Assembly: GCA_026993265.1 (NCBI GenBank)
Contig: JALWTY010000175.1
Coordinates: forward strand, 1 to 35,685
Direction of reading: 5' to 3'
Source: Desulfobacterales bacterium
Lineage (GTDB): Bacteria; Desulfobacterota; Desulfobulbia; Desulfobulbales; JAJRZW01
DNA: 35,685 nucleotides
Every line of letters begins with the position of its first letter. The first letter of the stretch is position 1. The notes beneath the pieces were generated by a model that saw nothing but the letters and a program-made list of their open reading frames with translations, was not told the origin of the DNA and searched no databases. Positions 6,882-14,774 of the stretch are shown piece by piece. The position numbers were made by a program, and so were the translations under genes.

Positions 6882-7241
6882 GGCCTTGCCGTTCTCGTCG
6901 TTGAAGGCGCGGAGGTAGCGCCGCAGGACGCGGCGGTCGTTGTCGGTCATCTCGAGGAACTCGATCCCGGCGCAGCACTTTTCCGCGTCGGTGCGGCAGC
7001 ATTCGGAATGGGTGACCCGGCCCTTGATCTCGACCAGGTCGTCGTCGAGGCCGAGGGTGATGAGCATCATCTGTCCCGGCGGGATTTCCATATGAGTCTC
7101 GAGCAGGATGCCCTTCTCGCTGACGTTCAGGGTCCTGGCCATGGCCCGGTTGTAGGGCTTGCCCTCCGGGTCGAGCAGGACGTAGTCCAGGAGGTTCAGG
7201 CTCGGCTTCCTTTCGCTCTCCCTCTTGTCGGCTCCGCTCAT
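6879..7241 (-). CDS. PilZ-domain protein, probable c-di-GMP receptor
   Basis: The 120-residue protein is a single PilZ domain. Both c-di-GMP binding motifs are present in order: RxxxR as RESER at residues 7-11, and the [D/N]xSxxG motif as NVSEKG about 30 residues later. It has no membrane segment or partner domain, so it would act as a small cytoplasmic adaptor. The cysteine-rich stretch ECCRTDAEKCC in the middle of the domain is unusual, but whether it binds anything is unknown. The start ATG at 7241 has AAGGG 3-7 bases upstream. It converges on aroA, and no flagellar or pilus gene is nearby to suggest a target. Confidence 0.88.
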   Translation of the reverse strand: MSGADKRESERKPSLNLLDYVLLDPEGKPYNRAMARTLNVSEKGILLETHMEIPPGQMMLITLGLDDDLVEIKGRVTHSECCRTDAEKCCAGIEFLEMTDNDRRVLRRYLRAFNDENGKA

Positions 7242-7384
7242 ATACCCTTTTCTCCGCTGTTGGTCTTTCCTTGTCCTGCCCTGTAGTTAAAAACTTCCTA
7301 AAATTAGCGGCAATGGCCTGATTTTGCAAGTTCCATCTCCATGAAATCGCGGGCGTTCGGGAACGGGCCTGGTGCAAGGGGATG
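7242..7384. repeat. Intergenic region with a second-family repeat (7349-7381)
   Basis: The 143 bp between the pgi stop and the PilZ start hold no gene. GCGTTCGGGAACGGGCCTGGTGCAA at 7353-7377 matches the latter half of the repeat at 9169-9210 (TTCGGGAGCGGGCC, then GCAAGG). GTTCGGGAAC within it is nearly palindromic. No clear promoter for the PilZ gene was recognised. Confidence 0.45.
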
Positions 7385-8980
7385 TCATATCCCTGCCGCC
7401 TCCATCATCGCGCCGGACAGCGGCCCGGGTTTTTCCCGGCCGCTGAGCGCGGCGAGGATGGTGTTTGCGAGCTTTTTCCCCAGCTGCACCCCTTCCTGGT
7501 CGAAGGAGTTGATGTTCCAGACAAAGCCCTGGAAGGCGATCTTGTTTTCGTAGATGGCGAGCAGCTCGCCCATGGTCTCCGGGTCGAGGCGGTCGGCGAC
7601 GAGGATGAGGCTTGGCCGGTTGCCGGGGAAGTCTTTGTTCGGGTTGTCGTCCCTCTTCCCCGCGGCCAGGGCCAGGGACTGGGCCAGGAGGTTGGCGAGC
7701 AGTTTTTCCCGCGAGGTGGTGGCCTCGATCCTGCGGTCGAGATCGAGGGAGTTTTGCCGGAAACCGATGAACTCCACCGGCGCCACCGTGGTCCCCTGGT
7801 GCAGCAGCTGGAAAAAGGCGTGCTGGCCGTTGGTGCCGGCCTGGCCCCAGAGGACCGGCCCGGTTTCATAGGAAAGGCGTTCGCCGCGGACGTTCACCGA
7901 CTTGCCGTTGCTCTCCATGTCGCACTGCTGCAGGTGGGCGGGAAACAGGGAAAGAAGCTCGCTGTAGGGGATGACCGCCAGGGTGGAGTGGCCCAGGTAG
8001 TTGCGGTTCCAGATGCCGAGCATGGCCATCATCAGGGGGATGTTCTCCCGCAGGGAGGGGTTCTCCGCGGCCCGGTCGATGCGGTTGGCCCCTTTCAGGA
8101 AGGCGCGGAAGTTGTCCGTTCCCAGGCCGAAGGAGAGGCTGACCCCGCCGACCATGGAGCTTACGCTGTAGCGTCCGCCGACGTAGTCGAACATATGGAA
8201 GCTCGCCAGGTAGCGGTCCGGGTTGTCCATGGGGCTGCCCTTGCCGGTGACCGCGATGAAGTGTCTTTCCGGCACGAGCCCGGCGGCGGTGAAGAGCCCC
8301 CGGGCCAGGGCCTCGTTGGTCAGGGTCTCCAGGGTGGTGCCGCTCTTGGAGACCACGTTTACCAGGGTGTGTTTCAGATCCAGATCCGCGAACACGCCTG
8401 CGGCGTCGTCGGGATCGACGTTGGCCACGAACCTCACCGTCCTGCCCGGGACGCGGAACGGCGCAAGGGCGTGGTACACCGCCCTCGGCCCCAGGTCGGA
8501 GCCGCCGATGCCGATGTTGACCAGGGTGGTGAAGGGGGCCCCGTCCGGGCCGCAGATTTCCTTGTTCTCCAGGGCGTTCAGAAAGGCGGCGAGTTTTTCC
8601 AGTTCGTCGGCCGCGGCCTGGCTTGCTTCCCGGTGACAGGGAGGATCGCCGAAGAGGTCGCGGCAGGCGGTGTGCAGAACCTGGCGGTTTTCACTTTCGA
8701 ACCCCTCGATGCGGTTGATCACCTCGCCACTTTTCATGGCCACGAACTTTTCCACCGCCTTGGCCTGGCCGGCCAGGGCCTGGAGCGCGTCGATGACCTC
8801 CGGGGTCACCCGCTCGCAGCCGTAGATCAGGCGGAAGGAGGCGTTGTCTACGGTCATGGATGATATGCGCTCGGGCGTGAGAGTCCCTTGCGCGGAAAGG
8901 TCCGGCGGGGATGCCGCCAGCCGGGTGAGCAGCCCGTGGGCCGGGAGTTCGTCCATGTTTGCGGTGCGGAGCATAGTCAT
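7385..8980 (-). CDS. pgi: Glucose-6-phosphate isomerase
   Basis: The 531-residue enzyme interconverts glucose 6-phosphate and fructose 6-phosphate. It has the SIS-type sugar-binding loops VNIGIGGSDLGPRAVYHAL and VSKSGTTLETLTNEA, the QQCDMESNGKSV region with the catalytic Glu, and the C-terminal signature SFDQEGVQLGKKL. The length is between the short and long bacterial forms and the chain is complete. The start is ATG 8980; an ATG two codons later is an alternative. It stands alone, followed by a repeat-bearing gap at the 3' side and a repeat element at its 5' side (9009-9101), so its promoter probably lies beyond or inside that element. Confidence 0.95.
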   Translation of the reverse strand: MTMLRTANMDELPAHGLLTRLAASPPDLSAQGTLTPERISSMTVDNASFRLIYGCERVTPEVIDALQALAGQAKAVEKFVAMKSGEVINRIEGFESENRQVLHTACRDLFGDPPCHREASQAAADELEKLAAFLNALENKEICGPDGAPFTTLVNIGIGGSDLGPRAVYHALAPFRVPGRTVRFVANVDPDDAAGVFADLDLKHTLVNVVSKSGTTLETLTNEALARGLFTAAGLVPERHFIAVTGKGSPMDNPDRYLASFHMFDYVGGRYSVSSMVGGVSLSFGLGTDNFRAFLKGANRIDRAAENPSLRENIPLMMAMLGIWNRNYLGHSTLAVIPYSELLSLFPAHLQQCDMESNGKSVNVRGERLSYETGPVLWGQAGTNGQHAFFQLLHQGTTVAPVEFIGFRQNSLDLDRRIEATTSREKLLANLLAQSLALAAGKRDDNPNKDFPGNRPSLILVADRLDPETMGELLAIYENKIAFQGFVWNINSFDQEGVQLGKKLANTILAALSGREKPGPLSGAMMEAAGI

Positions 8981-9008
8981 GGCAAGTTCCGTTTGCAGGT
9001 GGCAGGGT

Positions 9009-9101
9009 CGGAAGGCAAAAGTTAAAAATCAAAAGTATCGGCAGGTTACGAATCATACATCCTGTGCCGCAGGAACTGTTCCGGTTTTTTACGAATACAT
9101 C
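9009..9101 (+). repeat. Terminal-repeat element, left hairpin missing (copy C)
   Basis: CGGAAGGCAAAAG starts the copy. Three heptads follow (CAAAAGT, TAAAAAT, CAAAAGT at 9016-9036), then ATCGGCAGGTTACGAATCAT, CCTGTGCC and the right end GGTTTTTTACGAATACATC, followed directly by ATG. Compared with copies at 3355 and 21068 the left hairpin is absent and the heptad array is one unit shorter. No flanking duplication is visible. Confidence 0.7.
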
Positions 9102-9131
9102 ATGTTATGGGGGAAATTACTATATATGGAG

Positions 9132-9160
9132 TTGTAAGAGGGCAAGCGCTACTATATATT
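9132..9160 (+). promoter_or_regulatory. Probable sigma-70 promoter for the J-domain/M48/cobO unit
   Basis: TTGTAA at 9132-9137, a 17-bp spacer and TATATT at 9155-9160 fit the vegetative consensus (4/6 and 5/6) with ideal spacing, in an AT-rich patch of an otherwise GC-rich region. Transcription would start near 9167 and leave a leader of about 150 nt before the gene at 9316. Confidence 0.6.
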
Positions 9161-9168
9161 GTATTAAA

Positions 9169-9210
9169 CCTGAATTCGTGAGAGTTCGGGAGCGGGCCGC
9201 ATGCAAGGAG
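9169..9210 (+). repeat. CTGAATTCGTGAG-family repeat, fullest copy
   Basis: CCTGAATTCGTGAGAGTTCGG continues to AGCGGGCC and GCAAGGAG. The same order of motifs recurs at 29287 onward, and parts of it occur at 6855, 7349 and 28563. The 3' end provides AAGGAGG, a strong ribosome-binding sequence ahead of the tiny frame at 9217. Confidence 0.55.
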
Positions 9211-9216
9211 GCAACG

Positions 9217-9315
9217 ATGTTGATTGTGCTTCGGTGTAGCAACGAGCCGCCCCCCTCGGACAGACGAGTTTTCTGACGCGTCAGGCGCGGCTCCCTTATC
9301 CGGAAGCCGCCGAAG
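9217..9315 (+). promoter_or_regulatory. Leader with a 19-codon open frame and base-paired region
   Basis: ATG 9217 follows AAGGAGG with a 5-base gap, the best ribosome-binding site in the area, yet its frame ends after 19 codons at 9276. The stretch also contains GAGCCGC (9244-9250) and a matching GCGGCTC about 40 bases later, the palindrome CTGACGCGTCAG between them, and an outer CTTCGG/CCGAAG pair whose right arm touches the next start codon. A leader peptide or structured 5' UTR controlling the J-domain gene is possible but unproven. The frame could also be chance. Confidence 0.4.
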
Positions 9316-10092
9316 ATGCCTCAGGACCAGTTACGAGACTATCATAACAAGGGAGCGTCCATCAAAGCCATGCTTCCCGCCGCCCAGGAAGAAGAGCTTT
9401 TCCGCGCCTGCCGGGTGCTGTTCGGCGACGGACTCAACCTGTCCAGGGAATTTCTCGATTACATCCAGTGGTCCGGGGTCAAGAGCGCCTACCGCCGCAG
9501 GGTGCACGAGTTTCACCCTGACAAGTCCGGCGGCAACAGCGATGATTTCATCGCCCTGCAGCGCGCCTATGAGGAACTGGGCGAATTCCTCGCCGCCCGC
9601 AAGAAAGGAGAGCGGGCCGGCAAGACGTCTGCCGCCGGGAAAGATAACGGAAACAGGCGGCCCGGCAGGCGCAACGGCGGGGGCGGCCGTGACAACCCGC
9701 GCTTGCCGCGGCGGCCCCTGCTTCTTGGTCACTATCTCTACTATTCCGGCCTGATCGACTGGCGCACCATTGTCCGCGCCCTGGTGTGGCAGCGGCAGAA
9801 CCGGCCCCGCCTGGGTGAGATTGCCCGCGAGGCGGGAATGCTCTCCGCAGAACAGGTGCGGACCATCCTCTCCCGCCGCCGGACCCTCGAGCCCTTCGGC
9901 GCCGCCGCGGTCAAGCTCGGCCTTCTCGACCGCGGCCAGGTGGATGAACTGCTACGGCGGCAGCGTCTTATGCAGCGGCGGTTCGGGGAGTACTTCGTGG
10001 AGAAGGGGATTTTTTCACGGGAAGAGATGCTCCGGCTCGTCATCGGGCTTGAGCGCCACAACGCCCTGGCCCGTAACGGCCGATCCCGGTAG
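9316..10092 (+). CDS. J-domain protein with tandem helical C-terminal repeats
   Basis: Residues about 25-95 form a J domain with the HPD motif at residues 67-69 (EFHPDKSGG), the element that stimulates DnaK ATPase. No glycine/phenylalanine linker, zinc centre or DnaJ C-terminal domain follows, so it is a specialised co-chaperone and not DnaJ itself. A basic, glycine-rich linker (about 97-130) leads to a C-terminal region with three similar helical units: LGEIAREAGMLSAEQVRTIL, the unit after FGAAAVKLGLLDRGQVDELL, and FGEYFVEKGIFSREEMLRLV. They resemble the N-terminal MshEN-like repeats of secretion ATPases. The start at 9316 is weakly supported by a ribosome-binding site. The M48 protease gene follows after 5 bp, suggesting joint work in protein quality control. 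Confidence 0.75.
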   Translation: MPQDQLRDYHNKGASIKAMLPAAQEEELFRACRVLFGDGLNLSREFLDYIQWSGVKSAYRRRVHEFHPDKSGGNSDDFIALQRAYEELGEFLAARKKGERAGKTSAAGKDNGNRRPGRRNGGGGRDNPRLPRRPLLLGHYLYYSGLIDWRTIVRALVWQRQNRPRLGEIAREAGMLSAEQVRTILSRRRTLEPFGAAAVKLGLLDRGQVDELLRRQRLMQRRFGEYFVEKGIFSREEMLRLVIGLERHNALARNGRSR

Positions 10093-10097
10093 CGGAG

Positions 10098-11885
10098 GTG
10101 ATCTACGCCAATCTCATAGGGCTGATGGTGGTGATCCTCGTCCTTTCCACCGGCGGGATTCCGGCCATGCCGCAGCTCCCTCCCGTCCTGACCGCCGCCG
10201 TGGTCGCCGGCAAGTTCGTCCTCTTCCTGTTGTCGGGCCGGGTCATGGTCCGCAGGACGCCGGTGTCGCCTTCCGGTTATTCCCGGCTGCTGGTCCGCCT
10301 TAACCTTGCCGCCATAGTATTTTTTGCCGTTGACATCTATCTCCTCGCCATAAAACGTTTTTTCGCCGCCCTGCCTCTGGCCGCGGCCTTTCCCGCCGTG
10401 GCCGATCTGGCCGGGATAATCTTTTTTCATTTCTACCTCATAGCCGCATGGTGGCTGGCCATGCCCCTGTACCGGCGGGCGTTCCGGACGGAAACAGGGT
10501 TCGCGGCCCATGCGGGCCGGCAGCTTTCGGTCAACCTCTCCCTGATCCTGCCGTGGATCCTTTTCTCCCTGATCTACGACGGTCTCGAGTTTTTGCCGTC
10601 AGGGCCGGTGCGGGATGTGATCGACAGCTGGTGGGGGGGGATGCTGTTCTTTGCCGCGGTGTTTCTGCTCATGGCCGTTTTTTTCCCCATCGTCCTGGTG
10701 CGGCTTTGGGGCTGCCGCAGCCTTCAGCAGGGTCCGGCGCGGCGGGCCATTGAACAGATGCTCGCTGACATGGGGCTCGCCGTCCGCGACATATGCCTGT
10801 GGCCGGTGATGGAGGGCAGGGCGCTCACCGCCGGAATCATGGGCCTGGTGCGCCGGGCCAGGTTCCTGCTCGTTACCCCGGCCCTGCTCGAGAACCTGAC
10901 CGCCGAGGAGCTCCGCGCCGTGGTTGCGCACGAGTACGGCCATGTCCGTTACCGGCACCTGTGGCTGTACCTTCTGGTGTTCGCAGGCTTTGCCTTTCTC
11001 GCCCAGGCGCTGATGCCGGTGACGGTGTACTGGCTGCTCGGCACCGACACCTTTTACCGGCTCATCGAGAGTTCCGGCGCCGATCCGGGAGAGATGCTGA
11101 GCTTTCTCGGCAGTGTGCCCATGTTCGTCGTTTTGCTTCTCTACTTCCGCTACCTGTTCGGTTTCTTCATGCGCAACTTCGAACGCCAGGCCGACCTCGC
11201 CGCCCTGGAAGAGACCGGCAGCGGCCGCGTCCTTGCCGCTGTGCTTGAAAAGATCGCCATCCTGGCGGGCAACATCCGCGACGAGGCCAACTGGCATCAC
11301 TTCGGCATCGGCGAGCGGATCGATTTCCTCCTCCGGGCCGAGGCCGACTGCAGGGTGGCGGCCCGTCACCACCTCAAGGTCAGGGCCGCGGTCGCGCTTC
11401 TCGTCCTGGCCATGGCCGCAGGTTTTTTCCTCTACTCCCGGGCCATGCCCGCGGTGGCGCGCACCGACGCGGCCAGATTCAGCGAGGCGGTGGTCAGATA
11501 CCGGATGCGGGTTGAGCCGGACAACCCGGTGTGGATCCAGTCGTACGCCGATTTTCTCCAGGATCGTCACCGCGAGCGGGAGGCCTTGGCCATGTATGAG
11601 CAGGCCCTGGCCCTGGATCCGGACAATCCGGATATCATGAACAACCTGGCCTGGCTGCTGCTCATCTCCCGGGCTCCATGGATAAGGGACGAGAAAAGGG
11701 CGCTGGAGCTTGCCGAAAGGGCCGCGGCCATATCCAGGAAGGGGTACATCCTCGATACCCTGGCCCTGGCGCTTTTTGCCAACGGCCGGCAGGAGGAGGC
11801 GGTCAGGCTCGAGGATGAGGCCATCGCCCTCGATCCCTCCGGGGCCGATTATTACGAGAGCCAGAAGAGACGTTTCGGAGGGTGA
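10098..11885 (+). CDS. Membrane-bound M48 family metalloprotease with C-terminal TPRs
   Basis: The 595-residue protein has about five hydrophobic segments in its first 200 residues, then a zincin domain with the HExxH motif as HEYGH at residues 278-282 and a further pair of membrane segments. The downstream NFERQADLAAL carries the likely third zinc ligand. A last membrane segment near residue 440 precedes two or three TPR units (PDNPVWIQSYADFL, EALAMYEQALALDPDNPDIM, EEAVRLEDEAIALDPSGADY). M48 proteases of the HtpX/BepA type act in envelope protein quality control. The start is uncertain: GTG 10098 overlaps a GGAGGTGATC sequence, and ATG 10125 is 21 bases past it. The stop overlaps the next start (GTGA). 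Confidence 0.82.
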   Translation: MIYANLIGLMVVILVLSTGGIPAMPQLPPVLTAAVVAGKFVLFLLSGRVMVRRTPVSPSGYSRLLVRLNLAAIVFFAVDIYLLAIKRFFAALPLAAAFPAVADLAGIIFFHFYLIAAWWLAMPLYRRAFRTETGFAAHAGRQLSVNLSLILPWILFSLIYDGLEFLPSGPVRDVIDSWWGGMLFFAAVFLLMAVFFPIVLVRLWGCRSLQQGPARRAIEQMLADMGLAVRDICLWPVMEGRALTAGIMGLVRRARFLLVTPALLENLTAEELRAVVAHEYGHVRYRHLWLYLLVFAGFAFLAQALMPVTVYWLLGTDTFYRLIESSGADPGEMLSFLGSVPMFVVLLLYFRYLFGFFMRNFERQADLAALEETGSGRVLAAVLEKIAILAGNIRDEANWHHFGIGERIDFLLRAEADCRVAARHHLKVRAAVALLVLAMAAGFFLYSRAMPAVARTDAARFSEAVVRYRMRVEPDNPVWIQSYADFLQDRHREREALAMYEQALALDPDNPDIMNNLAWLLLISRAPWIRDEKRALELAERAAAISRKGYILDTLALALFANGRQEEAVRLEDEAIALDPSGADYYESQKRRFGG

Positions 11886-12424
11886 AGGTGGCCGGAGGGG
11901 AAAGGGAAAAAAAGGGGCTCCTGATGGTGAACACCGGCAACGGCAAGGGCAAGACCACCGCCGCCTTCGGCCAGGCCCTGCGGGTGGCGGGCCACGGCGG
12001 CCGGGTGGCGGTGGTCCAGTTCATCAAGGGGAAATGGCCGACCGGCGAGGCGGAGGCGGTGGCGCGGCTGGGAGACGCGGTGGCGGTTCACCGGGTGGGA
12101 AGCGGTTTCACCTGGAAGAGCGCGCCGGACGAGGTGGCGGCCGCGGCCAGGCGCGGCTGGCGGCTGGCCTGCGAGCTGATGAACTCGGGGGACTTTGCCC
12201 TGGTGGTCCTCGACGAGCTTACCTACCTGCTTAACTACGGAATCCTGTCGGAGGACGAGGTCGTTCGGGCCTTGCGCGAGCGTCCGGCTTCAGTGCACGT
12301 GGTGGTCACCGGCCGGGACGCGCCCGCGGCCCTGCTCGGCATGGCCGACACCGTGACCGAGATGCGCGAGATCCGCCACCATTTCCGCAAGGGAATCAAG
12401 GCAGCGGCCGGGGTGGAATACTGA
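11882..12424 (+). CDS. cobO: Corrinoid adenosyltransferase (CobO/BtuR family)
   Basis: The 180-residue protein transfers the adenosyl group of ATP to cob(I)alamin or its precursor, forming the coenzyme B12 carbon-cobalt bond. The P-loop is VNTGNGKGKTTAAFG at the N-terminus. VVQFIKGKWPTGE, the GSGFTWK segment and LVVLDELTYLLNYG are the usual CobA/CobO/BtuR landmarks. The C-terminus EIRHHFRKGIKAAAGVEY matches the family's ending. The GTG start overlaps the M48 stop, so it is translationally coupled to that gene, an unusual partner. No cobalamin riboswitch was recognised upstream. The last 29 bp overlap the converging flavodoxin-like gene. Confidence 0.92.
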   Translation: MKVAGGEREKKGLLMVNTGNGKGKTTAAFGQALRVAGHGGRVAVVQFIKGKWPTGEAEAVARLGDAVAVHRVGSGFTWKSAPDEVAAAARRGWRLACELMNSGDFALVVLDELTYLLNYGILSEDEVVRALRERPASVHVVVTGRDAPAALLGMADTVTEMREIRHHFRKGIKAAAGVEY

Positions 12425-13079
12425 TGTCTTCCGGCCAGCGGCCAGCGGCCAGCTCCCCGCCGATCCGCCGGCCGGTTTCCTCCATCCTTCTCATCTGTTC
12501 ATGGCTGTGGCCGAAACGGGGATACCTTTTGCCGAGAAAACGGGATCTTTCCGGGGTGCGGCCGGCGATCTTGAGAAACACGCCAATGGTGCGCCACGGT
12601 TCCCTTGCCGGATGGGTGACCACCAGGGGCGCGAGCGCGGTGGCGCCGCAGCGGTTGAGCAGCCTTTTAAGCCCGGCTGCGTGCATGCGCCAGTATCCCC
12701 GGCAGGATATGAGCGGCAGCACGGTCCGGCCGCCGAGCCATTTGCGGCCGTAGCGGTCGATAAACGACAGGACCGGTCCGCTGGGGTTGTATGACCAGGT
12801 CGGGCCCGCGAGTATGGTGAGGTCCGGTTCCGGGCCGGCGGTCTCCGGCGGCTTGATGGGAATCCTCCGCCGGAAAAGGGTGGTAAGCATCATCTTGACC
12901 GTCACCGGGATCGAGCACAGGGGGAAGCGCAGGGGCGCGGCCGGAACCAGGCGCACCTTTTCCACCCGCACCCCGCTGTCCTCCATGCCGCGGGCCAGGG
13001 CCCGGACCAGGGATGCGGTCTGGGCGCTGAAAGAGTAATATATGATGCGTACCGCGGGCTGTTTTTTTTTGTTCATCAT
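12396..13079 (-). CDS. Flavodoxin-fold protein
   Basis: The 227-residue protein opens with RIIYYSFSAQTASLVRALA, the first beta strand and phosphate loop of a flavodoxin-like FMN domain. A second conserved strand and loop reads LTILAGPTWSYNPSGPVLSFIDRYG. This pattern fits flavodoxin or NADPH-dependent FMN reductase-like proteins, which carry electrons or reduce quinones. The insert rich in Arg and Pro after VTVKMMLTTLF is not typical of small flavodoxins. I start at the ATG pair at 13079/13076; upstream frame to 13256 has no family sequence. No ribosome-binding site is clear. It converges on cobO with a 29-bp overlap and diverges from hemY. Confidence 0.72.
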   Translation of the reverse strand: MMNKKKQPAVRIIYYSFSAQTASLVRALARGMEDSGVRVEKVRLVPAAPLRFPLCSIPVTVKMMLTTLFRRRIPIKPPETAGPEPDLTILAGPTWSYNPSGPVLSFIDRYGRKWLGGRTVLPLISCRGYWRMHAAGLKRLLNRCGATALAPLVVTHPAREPWRTIGVFLKIAGRTPERSRFLGKRYPRFGHSHEQMRRMEETGRRIGGELAAGRWPEDISIPPRPLP

Positions 13080-13292
13080 TGGCTGTGAAGGGTGACGGCC
13101 GCGGCCGGTCCGGCGTTGCCGGTTGCCGGGCCCGCAACCAACGGCAAGCCGGGAGCGGCTCCACGCAAGCTCAACCGGGGCGGGCGCGATTCCCGTTGGC
13201 CCGTAACTTGCCGCAGGGCCAACAAGATTACGACAATATCGCCGGAACCGCAACACAGCAGGGCACGGCGTCTCCGGGAGGTTTCTTGCGAT

Positions 13293-14657
13293 ATGGATCA
13301 GGCAGACATAGTCATCATCGGCGCGGGGCTTTCAGGGCTGAGCGTGGCCCATTTCCTTTCCCGCCTGTCGCCGGATCGCAGCGTAATCCTGTTCGAGGGT
13401 TCGTCCCGGCCGGGCGGCGCGGTGCGTTCCTTTGCCAGAGACGGCTACCGGGGTGAGTGGGGGCCGCACGGCTTTCTCGACAACAACCCTTCCAGCCGCA
13501 AGATTCTTGCACACACCGGCCTGGACAAACGGGTCCAGGCCGCGCCGCTCGGCGATTTCAAGCGCTACATCTGCTCCGGAGGCCGGCTCGTGGCCCTGCC
13601 CCAGTCGCCGCCGGCCCTGATGTCCTCGCCGCTTCTTTCCCTTCGGGGCAAGCTGCGCCTGCTTGGCGACCTGTTCATAAAACCAGATCCGGCGGAGCAG
13701 AGCGTGGCCGCCTGGGCCGCCCGCCGTTTCGGCCGTGGGGTTCTGCCGATGGTGGACGCCGCGGTCACCGGCACGTTCGCCGGCGACATGGAACGGCTCT
13801 CCATCGACGCGGTCATGCCCGGCGTGCGGGCCCTGGAGAAGGAGCACGGCTCGGTCCTGCGCGGACTTGTCGGAAAGAAGAAAAAGGGCGGCGGCAGCGG
13901 CCTGCCTTCCATGCTCAACTTTCCTGGCGGCATGGAAGAGTTGATCGACGCCCTGGCCGCGGACCGGAACATAGTCTATGACGCCGCAGCTGTCGCGGTG
14001 CGGCGTGAGGCCTGCGGCTGGACAGTGGAATGCGAAGGCGGGAGCGTCCGGGCCGGAACCGTGGTCTGCGCCCTGCCGGTCAACCGGGCCCTGGCCCTGC
14101 TTTCTTCCCTTTCCCCGCCGCCTGTGCGTGAGATCCCCGAAGCGGTTATCGTGAACGTCCTTTTCGGGGTTGACCGCGGCCGGCTTGAGCTGCCAAAGGC
14201 ATTCGGATATCTGGCCCCGGAGCGGGAGAAACGTTTCGCCCTCGGCGCCATGTTCACCTCCAGCATGTTTCCGGATCGCTGCCCTGGGGACCGGGTCTTG
14301 CTCGAGGTACTGGTGGGCGGCCGCCGTCATCCGGAGCGGGCCGGCATGGACGACGCCGAAATGGTGGCCGCGGTCGGTCGCGACCTTGGCGATATTCTCG
14401 GGTTTGACGGCCGTCCCGATTTTGTCGAGGTGCTGCGGCCAGCTTCCGGAATCCCGCAGATGGAAATGGGCCACACGGCGCTTCTTGCCTGGCGGCGGCA
14501 ACTGGAAGAGACGCAGCCTGGGCTTCTGGTCTGCGGTTTCGGTTGGGATGGAATCGGCATGAACGAGATGATGGCCGCGGCGGAACGGACGGCGCAACGC
14601 ATCGCCGCAGGCGGGGCCGCGGCCGGCGGGCCCGAGTTAAAACCGGTGTACTTCTGA
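13293..14657 (+). CDS. hemY: Protoporphyrinogen/coproporphyrinogen oxidase, HemY type
   Basis: The 454-residue FAD enzyme oxidises a porphyrinogen to a porphyrin in haem synthesis. The dinucleotide-binding motif VIIGAGLSGLSVA is at the N-terminus, followed by EGSSRPGGAVRS. The substrate region has WGPHGFLDN and FPGGMEELIDALA. The C-terminal FAD signature is GFGWDGIGMNEMMAAAERTA. I start at ATG 13293 because the fold begins there and GGGAGG lies 11 bases upstream; the frame upstream is open for 67 codons without family sequence. HemY-type enzymes use oxygen or other acceptors depending on the organism, and the sequence does not decide this. The 45-bp repeat element begins at the base after the stop codon. 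Confidence 0.88.
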   Translation: MDQADIVIIGAGLSGLSVAHFLSRLSPDRSVILFEGSSRPGGAVRSFARDGYRGEWGPHGFLDNNPSSRKILAHTGLDKRVQAAPLGDFKRYICSGGRLVALPQSPPALMSSPLLSLRGKLRLLGDLFIKPDPAEQSVAAWAARRFGRGVLPMVDAAVTGTFAGDMERLSIDAVMPGVRALEKEHGSVLRGLVGKKKKGGGSGLPSMLNFPGGMEELIDALAADRNIVYDAAAVAVRREACGWTVECEGGSVRAGTVVCALPVNRALALLSSLSPPPVREIPEAVIVNVLFGVDRGRLELPKAFGYLAPEREKRFALGAMFTSSMFPDRCPGDRVLLEVLVGGRRHPERAGMDDAEMVAAVGRDLGDILGFDGRPDFVEVLRPASGIPQMEMGHTALLAWRRQLEETQPGLLVCGFGWDGIGMNEMMAAAERTAQRIAAGGAAAGGPELKPVYF

Positions 14658-14702
14658 CCGGCTCGTAACAAGCCCGCGATGCGGTCTTTTTACGAGTCCA
14701 TC
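14658..14702 (+). mobile_element. Minimal 45-bp copy of the terminal-inverted-repeat element (copy G)
   Basis: The copy consists of little more than the two ends: CCGGCTCGTAACAAGCCCGC followed by GATGCGG and TCTTTTTACGAGTCCATC. It can fold as a hairpin through CTCGTAA/TTACGAG. ACTTCTGA stands directly before (14650-14657) and directly after (14703-14710), extended by CC in both cases. The left copy contains the hemY stop codon. The duplication is the strongest sign in the window that this family inserts into DNA. Confidence 0.75.
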
Positions 14703-14774
14703 ACTTCTGACCAAGCCGTCTTCCAGGCGGCACGTGAAAACCTGCGGCGCTCGTTCCGTTTTTTCAACGGGCTG

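Noticed and set aside
11500-11882. Cobalamin riboswitch before cobO
   Set aside because: The upstream sequence is M48 coding DNA overlapping the cobO start and no B12-box-like sequence was seen.
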